A DNA stretch of 64,000 bases from Nocardiopsis sinuspersici (GTDB lineage: Bacteria; Actinomycetota; Actinomycetes; Streptosporangiales; Streptosporangiaceae). The DNA lies in NCBI GenBank assembly GCA_008638415.1, contig VWVT01000014.1, positions 95,727 through 159,726 on the forward strand. Direction: 5' to 3'. Under the pieces are notes generated by a model, which was given only the letters and a program-made list of their open reading frames with translations, did not search any database and had not been told where the DNA came from. This document shows, in pieces, positions 33,586 to 41,798 of the stretch (its first letter is position 1; every line of letters begins with the position of its first letter). The position numbers and the translations under genes are program-made.

Positions 33586-34563
33586 ATGGCTGACAAATGG
33601 ATCAAACCCGGTGAACTTACCACCCGCAAGGAGATGAAAGCGGTTTTTGGTGGGGGACAAGGTCAAGGAATCCAGCCATGCTCAACCTCTCCCAATGTGC
33701 TGCTCTATACCGATCCTGCATCAGGCGAGAAGTCTGGGTACTACGACGGCTGGCTCCCCACCGATGATTCCAGCACCCCTCTCTTTGAGTACACCGGCGA
33801 CGGTGAGGGCGACCAGGTATTTCATGGGCGCTATGGCCCAAGAAACCGTGCCATCCTAATGCATGCGGAAGAGGGGCGTGCACTACGCGTCTTTAAGGCG
33901 GCTGGAAGAGTGCCTGGGGAAGGAACTAAACTCCAACGCTACGTTGGCAAGTTCAAGCTGGACGAGGAAGAGCCCTACGTCCTCCGCCAGGCACCCAACC
34001 AGGCAGGCGAGCTTCGGCGCGTCATCGTATTTCGTCTGCGCCCAGTCGATGAACTCACGCCGCTTCCCGAAGACACCATCGCGCCCTTGACGGAGACTGA
34101 GATCCAGCAGGTCCCGGTTGATACCGCCACGAGCATCATCGTGGATCCCGAGACTTACAGTGGCAAACCTATCTCCAGGTCAGCGACCCGCAGCACCAAG
34201 GTCGAGCGCCGAGAAGCAGAGCTTTGTGAAGCATTCAGGGATATGCTCGAAGAACACGAGCATCAGGTGCGAAGATTCCAGATCAGAACTTCGGGCCTCT
34301 CTTCCAGTCTCCTCACTGATCTGTATGACACCAAGTCTCATGTACTCTACGAAGCTAAAGGGACAAGCTCACGCGAATCTGTTCGCATGGCCATCGGTCA
34401 ACTCATGGATTACCGGAGACATATTAACCCGAACCCCACCCTTGCTGTCTTGCTCCCAAAAAAGCCAAACCCTGACCTGCAGGATCTCCTGGAGTCCGTC
34501 AATATCAACCTCGTCTACCAAGACGGTGGCGCCTTCGTCGGGTGGCCCATAGGAGATATCTAA
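33586..34563 (+). CDS. Probable modification-dependent restriction endonuclease (ScoMcrA-like SRA domain plus PD-(D/E)XK nuclease)
   Basis: The 325-residue protein has an N-terminal half like the SRA-type modified-base-binding domain of ScoMcrA (WLPTDDSSTPLFEYTGDG, GDQVFHGRYGPRNRAILMHAEEGRALRVF, RRVIVFRLRPV). The C-terminal half looks like a PD-(D/E)XK nuclease: a helix with Glu207, then DLYD (245-248) and YEAKG (Glu256, Lys258), then QLMDYRRH. The predicted role is cutting DNA that carries modified cytosines or other modifications. Codon use is far less G/C-biased than in its neighbours (many A/T third positions), which suggests recent transfer. No methylase or partner gene is adjacent. No clear RBS. 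Domain calls are by pattern and are the least certain part. Confidence 0.75.
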   Translation: MADKWIKPGELTTRKEMKAVFGGGQGQGIQPCSTSPNVLLYTDPASGEKSGYYDGWLPTDDSSTPLFEYTGDGEGDQVFHGRYGPRNRAILMHAEEGRALRVFKAAGRVPGEGTKLQRYVGKFKLDEEEPYVLRQAPNQAGELRRVIVFRLRPVDELTPLPEDTIAPLTETEIQQVPVDTATSIIVDPETYSGKPISRSATRSTKVERREAELCEAFRDMLEEHEHQVRRFQIRTSGLSSSLLTDLYDTKSHVLYEAKGTSSRESVRMAIGQLMDYRRHINPNPTLAVLLPKKPNPDLQDLLESVNINLVYQDGGAFVGWPIGDI

Positions 34564-34614
34564 ATCCCCTTGCCGTCTGTGGTGCGGACTTCGGATTCAC
34601 CAGAACCTGCCCGG

Positions 34615-37146
34615 TCACTGGTCGGTCAGGGACTCGGTGATCGAGGCGCGGGCGGCCCTTCGGGCGGGCAGTACCCCGGCGAGCAGGCCGACCAGCCCGG
34701 CGCCCACGAGGAAGGCCGCGATCTCGCCCGCGGGAAGGGCGAACAGTGTTCCCTCCATCATCGTCCGCCCCGCCAGGGCGCCGAAGACCACGCCCAGGGC
34801 GACACCGACGACCGCGCCGATCCCCGAGACGATCACGGCCTCGGTCGCGAGCATGAGCCGCATCTGTCCCCGCGACAGCCCCAGGGCGCGCAGGAGCGCG
34901 GACTCGCGGGTGCGCTCCAGGACCGACAGGGCCATGGTGTTGGCGATGCCGAACACCGCGATGACGATCGTCAGCGCCAACAGCCCGAGCACGGCCAGGA
35001 ACAACTGGTCCATCATGCCCGTGTACTGCTCCTTGATCGCGGCGGCGTTGTCCAGGGCGACGGTCGGCTCGTCCGCCACCACCGACTCCAGTTCGGCGCG
35101 CGCCCGTTCCTGGGACACCCCGTCGGCCAGGACCACGTACACGATGTCGTCGTTCTCGCGGTCGAAGCCGGCGCCGAAGTCCTCCAGCGGGAGCGTGACC
35201 TCGGGGAGGATGGTCTCCCGGTCGACGACCGCCGTGACCTCGACATCGCGCCGGCCCTCCTCGGTCGTGACGGGGACCGTGTCGCCGACGCCCGTGCCCA
35301 GCTCCGCCGCCGCGTCCGCCCGGAGCACGGCGGTACCCGGGGCTCCGTCCAGACCGCCCTCCAGAAGCGCCTCCCCGGCGGCCTCCTGGAGTGAGATCCC
35401 GGTGACCGCATCCACCCGCGACATACGTCCGGCGACCTCGGCGTCCACGCTCCGCACCGTGTAGACCTCGTCGAAGTCGCCGTCGTCCTGGAGCCGCTGC
35501 GCGATGCGCCCGGGGATGCCCGTGTCCTGCTCGTCGTAGTACTTGGAGAGCATGTAGTCGATGGGGAACTGCGCGTCGAGCTTGTGGTCGATCGTCCGTT
35601 CCATGGTGCTGCTGACCACCGAGAAGCCGGTGACGAGCGTGACCCCCACGGTGAGGGCGACCATCGCGGTCGCGGCCCGTCTGGGGCTGCGCCGGGAGTT
35701 GTCGACGGCGAGCATGCCCGCCACCCCCGTGCGCCGCAACGGCCGGGCCACCAGGGCCGTCAGCGCGCTCACCAGGAGGGGGCCCAGGATCAGGACGCCG
35801 ACGAACGCGACCACCCCCGAGGCGGCGACCATGCCCATGGCGGCCTGCCCCGGCTCGGCCCGCAGGGCGAACGCGCAGACCGCGGCGGAGGCGGCGAGGA
35901 ACGGTAGCGCGGCGGCGGCCCGCAGCACACCGGCCCGGCGCCCTCCGGGGGCGTGCGCGGTGGCACCGGTGCGCAGTGCGGCCAGCGGCGGGACACCGGT
36001 CGCGCGCAGGGCCGGGACCAGGGCGGACACCAGTGTCACGACGGTGCCGACGGCCAGGCCCACCGCGACCGCCGTCGGCGTGATGACCGGTGCGGTGGCC
36101 ATGTCCGGGTTGGCCGCGCTGAGCACCGCGAACCCGCCCGCGCCCAGCCCCGCGCCGGCGGCCGCTCCGACGGCGGAGGAGAGCAGGCCCACGATGAGGG
36201 CCTCCAGCAGCACGGAGCGAAAGACCTGGGAGCGCGTGGCGCCGACACAGCGCAGCAGGGCCATCTCGGTCTGGCGCTGGGCGATGAGGATGGCGAAGGT
36301 GTTGTAGATGACCAGCCCGCCGACGAACACCGCGACCGCGGCGAACAGCAGCAGCGCCATGGCGTAGACCTCGGCCTGGAGGCTGGCGGCGTCGGACAGG
36401 AGAGCCGCGTACTCCTGACCGGTGCTGACGTCGACGCCCTCGGCCCCGGCCGCTTCGACGACCGCCGCCACGGCCTCGGCGACCTCCTCCTGCGACAGTC
36501 CGTCGGCGCCCACGACGTCGATCTCCACGAAGTCGTCACGGCCGGTCAGCGCGGCGGTGGCATCAGGGGTGTAGAACAGGGTGCCCCGGAAGTTCATCAG
36601 GGAGTCGACCCCGGCGTTGACCAAGCCGACGACGGTGAACTCGTGCGTCCGGCCGTCGACGCCGTGCACCTGCACCCGGTCGCCGATCCCGTGGCCGGTC
36701 TGGCGGTGCGTGGCGGTGGCGAGCGCGACCTCGTCGGCGACCTGTGGTGCACGCCCCTCGACGACGGGGTAGCGGTGCAGGGCCTCCTCCTCCGGCAGCG
36801 ACACCGCCAGGGTCGCCACCTGGCCCGCAGCTCGGCCGCGTTCGTCCAGCAGGGCGGCGCTGCCGTAGACCAGGCCCGCGGCCGCGTCGACCTCCGAAAG
36901 CGCGCGGACCTCCCGCAGGAGTTCCCCGTCGAGCCCGGTCGGTGCGGCTTCCTCACTCCGGTCGGCGACGGCGAGCGCGTCGAAGTCGTCCACACCGCTC
37001 AGAGCCTGCCGACTGTAGCTCTCGCTCATGGTGTCGGTGAAGACCAGCGTTCCGGTAACGAACATGACGCCCAGCACGATGGCCAGGGCCGTGGTGAACA
37101 GGCGGCCCCGGTGCAGGCGCAGGCCCGCCAGGGTGGTGCGCAGCAT
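34615..37146 (-). CDS. FtsX/MacB-type ABC permease, large (843 residues), without adjacent ATPase
   Basis: The protein has a helix near the N-terminus (LFTTALAIVLGVMFVTGTL), a large extracytoplasmic domain, two FtsX domains (about residues 260-385 with LLRCVGATRSQVFRSVLLEALIVG, and about 715-840 with LLRALGLSRGQMRLMLATEAVIVSG) and roughly ten helices. Such permeases pair with a MacB/LolD-type ATPase in lipid, peptide or envelope transport and signalling. None is encoded nearby. ATG 37146 was chosen; an in-frame GTG at 37167 is possible. A 13-codon open frame ends just before the ATG. Confidence 0.9.
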   Translation of the reverse strand: MLRTTLAGLRLHRGRLFTTALAIVLGVMFVTGTLVFTDTMSESYSRQALSGVDDFDALAVADRSEEAAPTGLDGELLREVRALSEVDAAAGLVYGSAALLDERGRAAGQVATLAVSLPEEEALHRYPVVEGRAPQVADEVALATATHRQTGHGIGDRVQVHGVDGRTHEFTVVGLVNAGVDSLMNFRGTLFYTPDATAALTGRDDFVEIDVVGADGLSQEEVAEAVAAVVEAAGAEGVDVSTGQEYAALLSDAASLQAEVYAMALLLFAAVAVFVGGLVIYNTFAILIAQRQTEMALLRCVGATRSQVFRSVLLEALIVGLLSSAVGAAAGAGLGAGGFAVLSAANPDMATAPVITPTAVAVGLAVGTVVTLVSALVPALRATGVPPLAALRTGATAHAPGGRRAGVLRAAAALPFLAASAAVCAFALRAEPGQAAMGMVAASGVVAFVGVLILGPLLVSALTALVARPLRRTGVAGMLAVDNSRRSPRRAATAMVALTVGVTLVTGFSVVSSTMERTIDHKLDAQFPIDYMLSKYYDEQDTGIPGRIAQRLQDDGDFDEVYTVRSVDAEVAGRMSRVDAVTGISLQEAAGEALLEGGLDGAPGTAVLRADAAAELGTGVGDTVPVTTEEGRRDVEVTAVVDRETILPEVTLPLEDFGAGFDRENDDIVYVVLADGVSQERARAELESVVADEPTVALDNAAAIKEQYTGMMDQLFLAVLGLLALTIVIAVFGIANTMALSVLERTRESALLRALGLSRGQMRLMLATEAVIVSGIGAVVGVALGVVFGALAGRTMMEGTLFALPAGEIAAFLVGAGLVGLLAGVLPARRAARASITESLTDQ

Positions 37147-37147
37147 C

Positions 37148-37189
37148 TCAGGCCACCGTCCCGGCACCCGTGTTCGGCTTCCGCGTCAT
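37148..37189 (-). CDS. 13-residue leader frame ahead of the FtsX-type permease
   Basis: ATG 37189, preceded by GGGGGAGAACGG, opens MTRKPNTGAGTVA and stops at TGA (37150-37148), one base before the permease ATG (TGAGATG). It may be a translated leader that couples initiation of the permease, or the last trace of a lost upstream ATPase gene. Too short to be sure. Confidence 0.3.
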   Translation of the reverse strand: MTRKPNTGAGTVA

Positions 37190-37580
37190 CCCGTTCTCCC
37201 CCTGTCCGTGTCCTTCTGGGCCACGGGGAGCCTAGGTCCGGAGAGTCCTCCGGCACCTCTGGCGAAAGCAAGGACCCGGCTCGGTTTCCGGGAGGAGCTC
37301 CAGGCCGCCCGACCCCCTCCTTTCGTGGGAGCCCGGACCGACTTCCGGCGATGCCCACGGCCACAGCTCGAAGCGGTGGACGTCGACGCGGACCTGAGGA
37401 AGACGCCTACGGGTTCCGCAGGCAGGGCACGGGAGCAGGGTGCGATCCGACGCTTCCCCCGGCAGACGAGCTTCGGGTGGTGAAGCGCTCACGCCGGGAT
37501 ACCAGCGCCGCCGAGAGCGTGGGCGCGACGGCCACGACGTAGCGGGGTCAACCCCCACCTGGTGCGTGCGCTGGTGTGGT
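37190..37580. other. Gap without recognisable gene
   Basis: About 390 bases between the permease leader and the DapA-family gene. Several short frames are open on the plus strand, but none has an RBS or a recognisable domain. It may hold debris of the missing ABC ATPase gene, but no Walker or signature motif is visible. Confidence 0.4.
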
Positions 37581-38471
37581 TCACGCCAGGTGCAGTTCCT
37601 CGGCCAGGCGGGCCACCCGCTCCCGATCGGCGTTGGAAAGGCCCAGGACCGGGCGGGGGAGGCAGTGCGGGGCGACCAGTCCCAGGTGCTCGGCGATCGC
37701 GGCGGTCACACGCAGGCTGCCGTGGGCGGCGAACATCTCCCACAACGGCTTCAGCCGCTCCGACTCGGCCACGGCGGCCGCGGAATCACCGTTGAGGGCG
37801 GCACGGGCCAGGGGCAGCACGGTGTCGGGCACGGTGCCTCCCACCACGGAGTACCAGGCTTGGCAGCCGGAGTTCAGCCCGGTGGCGGCGGCGCTGTCGC
37901 CGGAGATCCCGATGCTCACATGGTCGGGAACGGCTTCGCGGATCGCGCCGACGCGCTCGCGGGCGGCGGACGGGTCCAGCGGGACCGGGGGGATCTTGAT
38001 CGCGGCCACGTTGGGCAGCTCGGCGATGCGCGCGTACAACCCGTTCGAGAAGGTGAAGTGCGTCGTGCCCGGGTTGTCGTAGACCACCAGCGGCACCGAC
38101 AGGTCCGCTGTGACCTCCTCGTAGAGCCCGAACACCTCCTCGTCGGTGAGCTGCTGGTAGCTCACCGGGGCCAGCATCACGGCGGCCGCCCCGGCTTCCT
38201 GGGCGTCCTCGGCCAAGGCGCGCACCAGGGAGGTGCGCAGCGCGCCGATACCGACGATCACCGGCACCTCGCCCGCCGAGCGCACGGCGGCCCGGGCCAC
38301 CCGACCACGCTCCTCACGGTCCAGGTAGGCGTAGGAGCCGGTCGATCCCAGCGCGCCGACCGAGTCGACACCCGCCTCGACCAGGCGGGTGACGAGCCCG
38401 GTGTAGGCCTGCTCGTCGAAGCGGTCATCGTTGAGCGGGGTCAAGGGGAAGGCGCTCAGGCCGGTGAACAT
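37581..38471 (-). CDS. Dihydrodipicolinate synthase/N-acetylneuraminate lyase family aldolase
   Basis: The 296-residue barrel protein has the family GSTGSY loop (position of GTTGE), catalytic Tyr in LVVYDNPGT and Schiff-base Lys in NVAAIKIPP. It condenses or splits pyruvate-type substrates. The loop GSTGSYAYL departs from the GTTGE of true DapA, so it is probably not the lysine-pathway enzyme. ATG 38471 has CAGGAGAG upstream, inside the end of the preceding small frame, which suggests coupling. Confidence 0.9.
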   Translation of the reverse strand: MFTGLSAFPLTPLNDDRFDEQAYTGLVTRLVEAGVDSVGALGSTGSYAYLDREERGRVARAAVRSAGEVPVIVGIGALRTSLVRALAEDAQEAGAAAVMLAPVSYQQLTDEEVFGLYEEVTADLSVPLVVYDNPGTTHFTFSNGLYARIAELPNVAAIKIPPVPLDPSAARERVGAIREAVPDHVSIGISGDSAAATGLNSGCQAWYSVVGGTVPDTVLPLARAALNGDSAAAVAESERLKPLWEMFAAHGSLRVTAAIAEHLGLVAPHCLPRPVLGLSNADRERVARLAEELHLA

Positions 38472-38674
38472 CGTCTCTCCTGGTTGATCGAGGTGAGGGT
38501 GGCCGGCAACCGGGCGGCGAAGGCTTCGACCACGGCCGACTTTGGGACACCGGTCTGCGGGATCCACATGTTGCCCCCAGCCGCCCCCGGCGACCAGGGC
38601 AGGTCGCGAGCGGCCAGCGCGTCGGTCAACAGCCTGCCCATCGCGGCCGGGTCCTTGGTTCGGGCCCCGCGCAT
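38456..38674 (-). CDS. Hypothetical 72-residue protein overlapping the DapA-family start
   Basis: The frame has strong G/C third-position bias and overlaps the downstream gene by 16 bases, with that gene's RBS inside it. Sequence: MRGARTKDPAAMGRLLTDA, then a Gly/Ala stretch, then TGVPKSAVVEAFAARLPATL. I do not recognise a family. It could be a small co-translated protein or the 3' remnant of a larger gene. Confidence 0.4.
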   Translation of the reverse strand: MRGARTKDPAAMGRLLTDALAARDLPWSPGAAGGNMWIPQTGVPKSAVVEAFAARLPATLTSINQERRCSPA

Positions 38675-38851
38675 GGCCCGGACATCCGGGGACGAGGGAT
38701 CGTGCGGAGGTTCCCGCGGCGCTGGGACACCAGGCCGCCTACATCGGACGGTCGGCCGAAGCCGTGGACCTGGCGGAGAGACAGCCGGGAAGTGGGCCGT
38801 TGGCCCATCTTGGTCCGGGGACTCCGGACGGTTCCGAGGTACCCGGTGCGG

Positions 38852-39061
38852 CTACGGCTGACGCGCCTTGAGGGTGGCGAGCAAGCCGCTCCACTCAGGG
38901 CCGGTGAAGGCGAGGGCACCGAGCTCACGGTGCTGGGTGTCGCGCACCAGAACGCTCCGCCCTTCCGCCACCTCAACACAGTTCCCACCGCCACCACCGG
39001 AGTAACTGGACTTGTGCCAGGCCACGCGCTCGGCCTCGTTGAAAACCACCTTGTGCCTCAT
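38852..39061 (-). CDS. DUF397 protein (partner of XRE/DUF5753 regulator)
   Basis: A 69-residue protein with the DUF397 pattern WHKSSYSGGGGGNCVEVAE and VLVRDTQHRELGALAFTGPEWSGLLATL. In Streptomyces such small acidic proteins are encoded beside WhiJ-type regulators and affect development. It overlaps the upstream XRE gene by 4 bases (39058-39061), so the two are made together. Confidence 0.95.
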   Translation of the reverse strand: MRHKVVFNEAERVAWHKSSYSGGGGGNCVEVAEGRSVLVRDTQHRELGALAFTGPEWSGLLATLKARQP

Positions 39062-39924
39062 CCTTCGTATCGTTCGCTGCGGACGCGCTGGATGCGTTTG
39101 ACGGATTCCTCAGGGTTTAGAGCCTGGCCCTGGATCTGCTGAAAGATGCGCGAGAAGAGGTCGATATCGGGATCCTTCTCCAGGTAGAGGGCACCTGCCC
39201 GGTATTCAACGAGAACGACGTCCCCGAAGCTGACATCAGCAAGCAAGTCGGGGAACTGCATGAGGACGAAGCTTCCCTCGCTGGCGGGGTGGGCGCCGGA
39301 CTCAAAAGGCAGGACGCGGAGGTCCACGTTGGGCAGCTCAGCACGTTCCAACAGGATCGAGAGCTGTTCGCGCATGATCTTCGCGCCACCGACGGTGCGG
39401 TAGAGGGCACTCTCGTTCACCACCGCATTGAACTGGAGGGGAGAGTCTTCGGTCAGGCGCTTCTGCCGTTGCAGGCGCACGGTGACGTGAGCTTCGATCT
39501 GTTCGTCCGAGTCGGCATCGACGTCGGCCGAGAGCACGGCACGGGCGTAGTCGGCAGTCTGGAGCAGCCCGGGGATCGTGCCGTCCTCGTAGTTCAGCAC
39601 GGTGTGCGCTTCGGATTCCAGGCCGACGTAGGACTCGAACCACTCGGGAATGTCCCGGTGCCTGTGCCACCAGCCGAGTTCCTTCTGCCTGGCCAGGTCA
39701 ACGAGCTTGTCTCTGTCCTCCTGAGACAGCCCGTAGAACTCGCTGAGCACGTACACGATCGGTACGGGCCAGGGGTTCTCCGCCTTCTCGTACTTGGTCA
39801 GCGTGCCTGGACTGATGTCGGCGTGACGAGCCGCAGTTCCACTCTTGATGCCCGCCCGGATACGAGCGCGCTTCATGACGCGGGCGATGGTGCGCCGGGT
39901 GACGCCTGCTGGGCTCTGACCCAC
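39058..39924 (-). CDS. XRE-family regulator with DUF5753 domain (WhiJ-like)
   Basis: The 288-residue protein has an N-terminal helix-turn-helix (ARHADISPGTLTKYEKAENP) and the DUF5753 domain with WFESYVGLESEAHTVLNYEDGTIPGLLQTADYARAVL and SEGSFVLMQFPDLLADVSFGDVVLVEY. GTG 39924 has GGAGG 6 bases before it. With DUF397 and the divergent ATPase it forms a standard WhiJ-type cluster, thought to control the onset of differentiation through unknown ligands. Confidence 0.94.
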   Translation of the reverse strand: MGQSPAGVTRRTIARVMKRARIRAGIKSGTAARHADISPGTLTKYEKAENPWPVPIVYVLSEFYGLSQEDRDKLVDLARQKELGWWHRHRDIPEWFESYVGLESEAHTVLNYEDGTIPGLLQTADYARAVLSADVDADSDEQIEAHVTVRLQRQKRLTEDSPLQFNAVVNESALYRTVGGAKIMREQLSILLERAELPNVDLRVLPFESGAHPASEGSFVLMQFPDLLADVSFGDVVLVEYRAGALYLEKDPDIDLFSRIFQQIQGQALNPEESVKRIQRVRSERYEG

Positions 39925-40105
39925 CGATGACCTCCAGGAGCCGGGGTGTGTCCAGTTTGGCGCATCCCTACCCAGAGAGCCAACTTGTGGCAATCAGTCT
40001 CCGCGCAAATTTCCCTGGAATCTATTGCGCATCGCTCTGTGTGTCTACATACTCATTGCTTAGAGACAGACACACCAGGTGACTGTTGATCTGAGGGAGT
40101 TTGCG

Positions 40106-40636
40106 ATGGGCGGGTTTGGTGTGCCTCGGCCGAGGCGGGCGGTGAAGGAGGAGTGGCGGGTGCCCGGGAGCGGACTGCCGCACCGGTTCCCCAGCGGGGG
40201 GACGGGGACGCGCACGGCGTTCTTCGGATCCCAGCCCTCGCAGTCGGCTCAGATCCGCAGTTGGTGCCAGCGCGGCGTCCGCCTGCCCGCACACCGGGCC
40301 TTTCCCGTGCTGGTGGTGGTCAGCGAACTGGTGGCCAACGCCTGGCTGCACAGCGCTTCCGGCGCCGAATGCGGGCGGGTGAGGATCCAGATGCGGCACC
40401 TGCTGGAGCGTGTCCTCCTCGTGGCGGTCACCGACGACGGGCCGCGCCCCGGACAGACCGTCTGCCTACCGCGGCTGACCCCCGAGGCCGACGCCTTGGC
40501 CACGTGCGGTCGGGGTCTGCGCCTCGTGGACCGGCTGTCCGTGGAATGGGGCTGGGACGGCGAACCCGGCAGGCCCCTGACGGTCTGGGCGCACATCGAC
40601 CCCTACGCGCCCGCCCACGAGAGCGTCGAGGCCTGA
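40106..40636 (+). CDS. ATP-binding protein, SpoIIAB/RsbW-like (HATPase_c_2)
   Basis: The 176-residue GHKL-fold protein has the N-box region VLVVVSELVANAWLHS, the G1-type VAVTDDGPRPGQ, and CGRGLRLVDRLSVEWGW. Such proteins act as anti-sigma or signalling kinases, and in actinomycetes they accompany WhiJ/DUF397 pairs. ATG 40106 has GAGGGAG 6 bases before it; GTG 40079 is weaker. Divergent from the XRE gene across 181 bp, and followed by two small genes in the same direction. Confidence 0.92.
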   Translation: MGGFGVPRPRRAVKEEWRVPGSGLPHRFPSGGTGTRTAFFGSQPSQSAQIRSWCQRGVRLPAHRAFPVLVVVSELVANAWLHSASGAECGRVRIQMRHLLERVLLVAVTDDGPRPGQTVCLPRLTPEADALATCGRGLRLVDRLSVEWGWDGEPGRPLTVWAHIDPYAPAHESVEA

Positions 40637-40646
40637 GGAGCACGGA

Positions 40647-40871
40647 GTGGCGTGGGACCGCGATCAGGACACCGACAAGTACGAGGCCGCCCGTCTCTTG
40701 GACCAACTGCACAGCCACTGGTGGGTGCTGTGGGGACCGGGATCACGCCTCTTCTTCGCCTTCTACCTCGGCCCGCACCACGTCGCGCCGCTGAGCGCGG
40801 CCACTCCGCAGCAGCTCGACGAGCGGATCCGCACCACCGAGTGGGAAGCGCAGCCCCACCGGGGCCAATGA
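40647..40871 (+). CDS. Small conserved hypothetical protein (74 residues)
   Basis: GTG 40647 has GAGGAG 6 bases upstream and lies 10 bases after the ATPase stop. The product is aromatic-rich in the middle (LLDQLHSHWWVLWGPGSRLFFAFYLG) and looks like a small soluble protein, not membrane-spanning. It is a companion of the ATPase/WhiJ cluster; function unknown. Confidence 0.75.
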   Translation: MAWDRDQDTDKYEAARLLDQLHSHWWVLWGPGSRLFFAFYLGPHHVAPLSAATPQQLDERIRTTEWEAQPHRGQ

Positions 40872-40982
40872 CACCCGCCCGGACACAGAACCGGACACAG
40901 AAGAAGAGAAGGTGCCCCGACCGGTGCTTGGACCCACCGGACCGGGGCGCGATCAACCACCTGAGCAAGCAGGAGGAAGACC

Positions 40983-41798
40983 GTGGAGCACCACCCTAAC
41001 GGGCGACACCGCAGGCCCCGCCAGAGCTTGGCCGGACGCGTGTGGGCGCTGACCGCCGCGATGCTGGCCATCGCCCTGGCCTACGTGTTCGTCCCCGAGC
41101 ACCCCCGGCGTCCCCGCCCCGAGAGGACGGCGATCACGCCGCCGCCCCGCCACCGGGAACCGCCGCCCGCATCCGCGCGGCAGGACCAGCGTCAGCGGCA
41201 GCACCAGCGTCAGCGCCCCGAGCAGGACCCGCCGGACTTCCCGGCCGACGACGTCCGGCGAACGAGTGCGAGCCGCACCTCCCCGCGATGGAGGGGCGAC
41301 CACCAGGGCGGCGAGCACGTGAGCGAGAGGCGCGGGACCGACCCCGCCGAGGCCGCGGGCGCCCTGGTCCGCCCCTACCTGGCCGCGGCGCCCCTCTCCT
41401 CTTCTCCCCCTCCCCCTCCGCCCTCACCGAGGCGCACACCTCTGATTCCCGGGCCCCGGGTCCCGGCCGGCGACCTGCTGGACGGACCCGTCGATTCGAC
41501 CCCCTTCGCCGCCCCCACCGCCCCCACTGGCCCCGCCAGGCCCGCGTCACCCGCCGAAGGCGTGGCCGACGACATGGGCGACCTCGCCGCGGTGATCCGC
41601 CTCTACCTCGACCGGGTTGGACGAGCCGACCGCGGGGAAACACTCCAACGGGCGGCGTCCACCACGGACACCGCCCGTTCACCGTCGCCACCGGCGGGCG
41701 TCCACCGGGATCTACCAGTTGGTAACAATTGGGACCACGTGTCGCCCGCCTCTGGAGACTGTGACCGGGCGCACTCTAGGGTTCCGGCATGGGTGTAA
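40983..41798 (+). CDS. Single-pass membrane protein with long Pro/Arg/Gln-rich tail
   Basis: GTG 40983 has GGAGGAAG upstream. The 271-residue product has one transmembrane helix near the N-terminus (VWALTAAMLAIALAYVFV, about 20-38), then a low-complexity region rich in Pro, Arg and Gln (about 40-170), then a structured-looking DDMGDLAAVIRLYLDRVG. The middle (VRRTSASRTSPRWRGD) may be out of frame, so a compensated frameshift is possible. No family recognised. Its stop overlaps the acylase start. Confidence 0.6.
   Translation: MEHHPNGRHRRPRQSLAGRVWALTAAMLAIALAYVFVPEHPRRPRPERTAITPPPRHREPPPASARQDQRQRQHQRQRPEQDPPDFPADDVRRTSASRTSPRWRGDHQGGEHVSERRGTDPAEAAGALVRPYLAAAPLSSSPPPPPPSPRRTPLIPGPRVPAGDLLDGPVDSTPFAAPTAPTGPARPASPAEGVADDMGDLAAVIRLYLDRVGRADRGETLQRAASTTDTARSPSPPAGVHRDLPVGNNWDHVSPASGDCDRAHSRVPAWV

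Noticed and set aside
33111-34614. Prophage or genomic island
   Set aside because: Only one gene has foreign composition; no integrase, phage genes, tRNA or flanking direct repeats were found.
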